A stretch of DNA of 8,374 bases from Thermoplasmata archaeon (GTDB taxonomy: Archaea; Thermoplasmatota; Thermoplasmata; Halarchaeoplasmatales; Halarchaeoplasmataceae). The DNA lies in NCBI GenBank assembly GCA_007129655.1, contig SKVC01000021.1:1-8374 (forward strand). Direction: 5' to 3'. Under the pieces are notes generated by a model. The model did not search any database and was not told the DNA's origin. It saw only the letters and a program-made list of their open reading frames with translations. The translations under genes were made by a program, and so were the position numbers. The first letter of the stretch is position 1. Every line of letters starts with the position of its first letter. Of the stretch, positions 5,665-8,374 are shown in pieces.

Positions 5665-7182
5665 ATGATGTATTTCGAGTTGAAAGCGATCCTCAGCTTC
5701 AGTGGGGATCTAAGAGAAGGAAAAGAAACGTTACAACAAAATATAGAAGATGCAAATAAAGACCTCCTTAAACGTGGTGTCCCAAAGAACGTTTCCGGTG
5801 GAGCGTTAATAGAAGATTATACCATTGAGGGCAGCGACCTCTGTATAAAGATAACGTCTGACAGGTATGTCAGGGCCCACGATGCTTTGATCCGCTTAAA
5901 GAAAAGTTTGAGCGAAGCCATGGGTAGAAAACACAGAGTCGGTGTCAGAGACATCAAAATAATCGATTATATGATCCGATTCGAAATTGACAGACCGCCG
6001 GTAGAAAAGTTGAAACTTCCCTTTGTTGACGAACTAGAATTGGACGGTAAGACCTGCATTATATCTGTAAAAAATCTCACACAGGACCAATTAGCCAACA
6101 ATTATGTAGACCGGATAATCCAGCGTATCAAGGAAAAGATCGATGCTCAATATTATGAAGGTAAAGAGGAATTATGGGAACTCATCTGGGAATCCGGAGA
6201 CAAAAAGCCTGTTTGGACACGCGATCCTACGGAAGAAATGGAAAAGAGAGGTTGGATCAAACAAGGACCTACCAAAGGTAAATGGTTCTACAGACCCCAG
6301 GCAGCAAAGATACTACGCTGCATGGAAGAGATAGCCGTTAAAGAAGTACTTGAACCTCTGGGATTTCAGGAAGTTATAGAGTCGACGATGGTCCCATTCG
6401 ATGTTTGGCAGGAAACCGGGCACATGGAAGGAGTTCCCAATGAAGTATATTATATATGTGAACCCAAAAGCAGAGATCCTGAAGAATGGGAGGAATTTGT
6501 TGATTTGGTAAATATTTCAAAAGAAGTCCCGGTAGATAAATTAAAAGAACTCGTTACTGCTCCCAGGGCAGGTATTTGCTACGCCCAGTGTCCATTGATG
6601 TACTGGTCACTAAGAAACACAACCATCGCAGACGATAGTCTTCCCGTGTTACTTTACGAACGTACTGTACCCAGTGCTAGATACGAATCAGGAGGCCGTC
6701 ATGGGATCGAAAGGGTGGACGAGTTTCACCGTATAGAACCGATATATATAGGGACTAAAGAACAACTGCTAACTCTGAAAGAAGATTTGATAGAGCGCTA
6801 CACACATGTCTTCCAGAACATACTTGACTTGGAATGGAGGATGGCCAAGGTAGCACCGTTCTACATGCAGCAATCCGGGCATGGTGATGAGGATGGCGAA
6901 GAAGATTTGGGAACAATTGATTTCGAGGCATATATGCCCTATAGGGGCGATAGAAACGACAGCAAATGGTTGGAATTCCAGAATTTAAGCATATTTAAAA
7001 AGTACACAAAGGCATTCAACATAAAGGCACAATCAAAAGATCTTTATTCCGGATGCAGTGGAATCGGCTTGGAAAGATGGTCGGCGGCCTTCCTTGCTCA
7101 AAAAGGTTTAGATCCAAATAATTGGCCCTCAAAATTCAATAAAATTTGCGGAAATCTACCGAAAGGCTTAAATCTTCTATGA
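5665..7182 (+). CDS. serS: Type 2 (methanogenic-type) serine--tRNA ligase
   Basis: 505 residues, the usual length for type 2 SerRS. The enzyme activates serine with ATP and charges tRNA-Ser (also tRNA-Sec where present). Residues 1 to about 165 are the idiosyncratic N-terminal tRNA-binding domain of this type, not the coiled-coil arm of ordinary SerRS. The class II core follows: motif 1 region 212-247, motif 2 in TVPSARYESGGRHGIERVDEFHRIE (334-358), and motif 3 in SGIGLERW (465-472). The active-site zinc ligands of Methanosarcina barkeri SerRS (C306, E355, C461, from memory) match C309, E358 and C464 here with a constant offset of three, so zinc-dependent serine recognition is intact. ATG 5665 and 5668 are both possible starts; the first is given. 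Type 2 SerRS is known mainly from methanogens, which is a clue to the host. Confidence 0.96.
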   Translation: MMYFELKAILSFSGDLREGKETLQQNIEDANKDLLKRGVPKNVSGGALIEDYTIEGSDLCIKITSDRYVRAHDALIRLKKSLSEAMGRKHRVGVRDIKIIDYMIRFEIDRPPVEKLKLPFVDELELDGKTCIISVKNLTQDQLANNYVDRIIQRIKEKIDAQYYEGKEELWELIWESGDKKPVWTRDPTEEMEKRGWIKQGPTKGKWFYRPQAAKILRCMEEIAVKEVLEPLGFQEVIESTMVPFDVWQETGHMEGVPNEVYYICEPKSRDPEEWEEFVDLVNISKEVPVDKLKELVTAPRAGICYAQCPLMYWSLRNTTIADDSLPVLLYERTVPSARYESGGRHGIERVDEFHRIEPIYIGTKEQLLTLKEDLIERYTHVFQNILDLEWRMAKVAPFYMQQSGHGDEDGEEDLGTIDFEAYMPYRGDRNDSKWLEFQNLSIFKKYTKAFNIKAQSKDLYSGCSGIGLERWSAAFLAQKGLDPNNWPSKFNKICGNLPKGLNLL

Positions 7183-7199
7183 CTTAACACCAAAAAGTT

Positions 7200-7242
7200 G
7201 TTATATGCTAGGCAGATAACATCAACTCACCTTAACTAGAGG
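7200..7242 (+). promoter_or_regulatory. Promoter and ribosome binding site of the eS1 gene
   Basis: TTATATGC (7201-7208) is a TATA-like box, putting the transcription start near 7230. AGAGG (7238-7242) lies 7 nt ahead of ATG 7250. An inverted repeat GTTAT/ATAAC (7200-7204/7216-7220), extended by GTT/AAC, covers the TATA box. It could be an operator or the end of the SerRS transcript. Confidence 0.45.
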
Positions 7243-7249
7243 AATGAAG

Positions 7250-8164
7250 ATGGCTAAGCGAAAGACCAGAAGGACTGCAAGGCGCGTGAAGGATAAATGG
7301 AAGTCTAAGAGATGGTACAGAATTATCGCTCCCGACATGTTTGAGGGCGCGGTAGTTGGCGAAACACCGGCTTCCAGCCCCGAATTATTGTTGGATAGAG
7401 TGAGTGAAATCACCCTACAAGATCTCGTGGGCGACTTTTCAAAAGTGCACATAAAGGTAATGTTAAAGGTAAATGGTGTAAGAGGTGGAGAATGCATCAC
7501 ACGATACGTTGGTCATGATATGACAACGGATTACATCCGCAGACTTACCCGAAGGCGACGTTCTAAAGTCGATGCCGTTATAGATGTACAAACCAAAGAA
7601 GGCTATGTCGTACGTGTAAAGGTTCTGTCTGTAACCGATAAACGTGTAAACACATCTATAAAGAATTCAATACGACTGAGGCAAGAGGAGATCATAAAGA
7701 AAGAAGCTAAAAAATCCACGCTCTCTACTCTTGTTCAAAAGTTGCTATTCGGTAAACTCGCAACCGACGTTAAGAAGGCTTGCAAAGATATATACCCTCT
7801 GAAAAGAGTTGAGATAAGGAAAAGCGAAGTTCTTCTGGTTCCCTCGGATGAGGATGTTGAGTTCAAGATAGTTACAGATAAGGAATTAGAGTCTGAGAAA
7901 GAAGAAGAACCCAGCGAAGAAGCTAGCGAAGAACCTGAAGTCGAGAAGCCAAAGAAGAAAAAAGAGTTGACCAAAACCGAAGTTCTTGAAATGTTCCAGG
8001 AGATCGAAGGTGTTGGACCAACCATGGCAGAGAAATTATACGACGGTGGCTACAAGTCGATCAAACAGTTGGAAAAAGCTTCTAAAGAGGATTTACTTGA
8101 GGTAGAAGGTGTAGGGCCTTCATTCTCTGAGAGGATATACGAGGCATTACATCCCGACGGATAA
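7250..8164 (+). CDS. rps3ae: Ribosomal protein eS1 (S3Ae) with C-terminal helix-hairpin-helix extension
   Basis: 304 residues. Residues 1 to about 205 are the archaeal small-subunit protein eS1/S3Ae: a very basic N-terminus (MAKRKTRRTARRVKDKWKSKRWY), IIAPDMFEGAVVGETPAS, LKVNGVRGGECITRYVGHDMTTDYIRRL and the KRVEIRKSEVLLV strand. In the archaea I know, the protein ends about there. Here an acidic and then lysine-rich linker (about 210-240) leads to two helix-hairpin-helix motifs, EIEGVGPTMAEKLYDGGY (251-268) and EVEGVGPSFSERIYEAL (284-300), which bind nucleic acid non-specifically in other proteins. There is no frameshift or stop at the junction. I chose ATG 7250 over 7244: AGAGG is 7 nt from 7250 but only 1 nt from 7244, and MAKRK fits the family start. 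The gene is probably monocistronic from its own promoter. Confidence 0.95.
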   Translation: MAKRKTRRTARRVKDKWKSKRWYRIIAPDMFEGAVVGETPASSPELLLDRVSEITLQDLVGDFSKVHIKVMLKVNGVRGGECITRYVGHDMTTDYIRRLTRRRRSKVDAVIDVQTKEGYVVRVKVLSVTDKRVNTSIKNSIRLRQEEIIKKEAKKSTLSTLVQKLLFGKLATDVKKACKDIYPLKRVEIRKSEVLLVPSDEDVEFKIVTDKELESEKEEEPSEEASEEPEVEKPKKKKELTKTEVLEMFQEIEGVGPTMAEKLYDGGYKSIKQLEKASKEDLLEVEGVGPSFSERIYEALHPDG

Positions 8165-8259
8165 TTAATACTCACATATCACTAAATAAACGTCGCTCGA
8201 GGCTCAACACATCATTAATCATATTCATTTCCCGAATTGTCGGAAGAGATAAAGGCTTT

Positions 8260-8316
8260 GCGAGGAAGCAGTCAAGCATCTTCCTCGCACATTCGTGGCT
8301 GTAAACACCCACGAAT
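8260..8316 (+). repeat. Two tandem hairpins downstream of eS1
   Basis: GCGAGGAAG (8260-8268) pairs perfectly with CTTCCTCGC (8280-8288) across an 11-nt loop. Two bases later ATTCGTGG (8291-8298) pairs with CCACGAAT (8309-8316) across a 10-nt loop. Loops are longer than in the left array. The stretch 8165-8259 between eS1 and these hairpins shows no gene and no clear T-run terminator. Confidence 0.7.
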
Positions 8317-8365
8317 ACAGCCTGGTAGAGCGCCGGACTTCACGCTGTTCGTCCTGCTACTACCA
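8317..8365 (+). other. tRNA-like segment that can also fold as a long hairpin
   Basis: From 8319, AGCCTGGTAGAGCG plus CCGGACTTCAC reads like the D loop and 5' anticodon arm of an archaeal tRNA. The 5' side of the D stem does not fit, however, and no T arm or acceptor stem is present before the window ends. The same bases form a hairpin: TGGTAG/CTACCA (8323-8328/8360-8365), AGC/GCT (8329-8331/8356-8358) and GGAC/GTCC (8335-8338/8351-8354). It may be a tRNA fragment, an intron-containing tRNA cut by the window edge, or a third hairpin of the local series. Confidence 0.35.
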
Positions 8366-8374
8366 CACATCGCC

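Noticed and set aside
7244..7249. Earlier ATG for eS1
   Set aside because: Only 1 nt separates it from the AGAGG ribosome binding site. ATG 7250 has proper spacing and the usual MA-K/R-rich family start.
8319..8374. Complete tRNA gene at the right edge
   Set aside because: The D stem does not pair, the anticodon reading is ambiguous (TCA or CAC depending on register), and no T arm or acceptor 3' strand is seen before the window ends.

Overview
The window comes from an archaeal genome. Ribosomal protein eS1 (S3Ae), the archaeal-type NMN adenylyltransferase, the DUF835, V4R and roadblock signalling proteins, TATA boxes about 25 nt ahead of genes and leaderless starts all point that way. The seryl-tRNA synthetase is the rare type 2 ('methanogenic') form, so the host is probably a euryarchaeon: a methanogen or a relative, possibly of the Thermoplasmatota side. 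This placement is inferred from gene content only. Both ends of the window are repetitive, so it may be a complete short contig.

Left end (1-748): a 46-bp tandem repeat runs up to the first bases of a tRNA-Ser(UGA) gene at 103-189. Downstream lies about 440 bp without a convincing gene. It is filled with short hairpins of different sequence but the same geometry: an arm of 6-8 nt ending in C, a 3-nt loop, then the complementary arm starting with G. In the best part the starts lie 23-26 nt apart and the hairpins are usually separated by CTCG-like linkers. Inside this array, 358 bp from the original, the last 14 nt of the tRNA gene occur again (534-547), as integration at a tRNA 3' end would leave.

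Middle, plus strand (749-4171): four tightly packed genes. They encode a Ras/Rab-like GTPase, a V4R-like + DUF835 protein, a second Ras/Rab-like GTPase with a helical C-terminal extension, and a NadM-PncC fusion (NMN adenylyltransferase plus NMN deamidase). The first three overlap by 8 and 4 nt and are probably translationally coupled.

Middle, minus strand (5533-4175): a leaderless operon encoding a CBS-pair protein with a zinc ribbon, a V4R protein and a roadblock/LC7 protein. It converges on the GTPase operon with only 3 nt between stop codons. Roadblock proteins are the classic partners of small Ras-like GTPases, so the two operons may form one signalling module: GTPases, a roadblock regulator, and V4R/CBS ligand sensors. 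No function has been shown for this arrangement.

Right part (5665-8164): type 2 SerRS, expressed divergently from the CBS operon, then eS1 carrying an unusual C-terminal acidic linker and tandem helix-hairpin-helix motifs. The last 210 bp hold three more hairpins, one of which resembles part of a tRNA.
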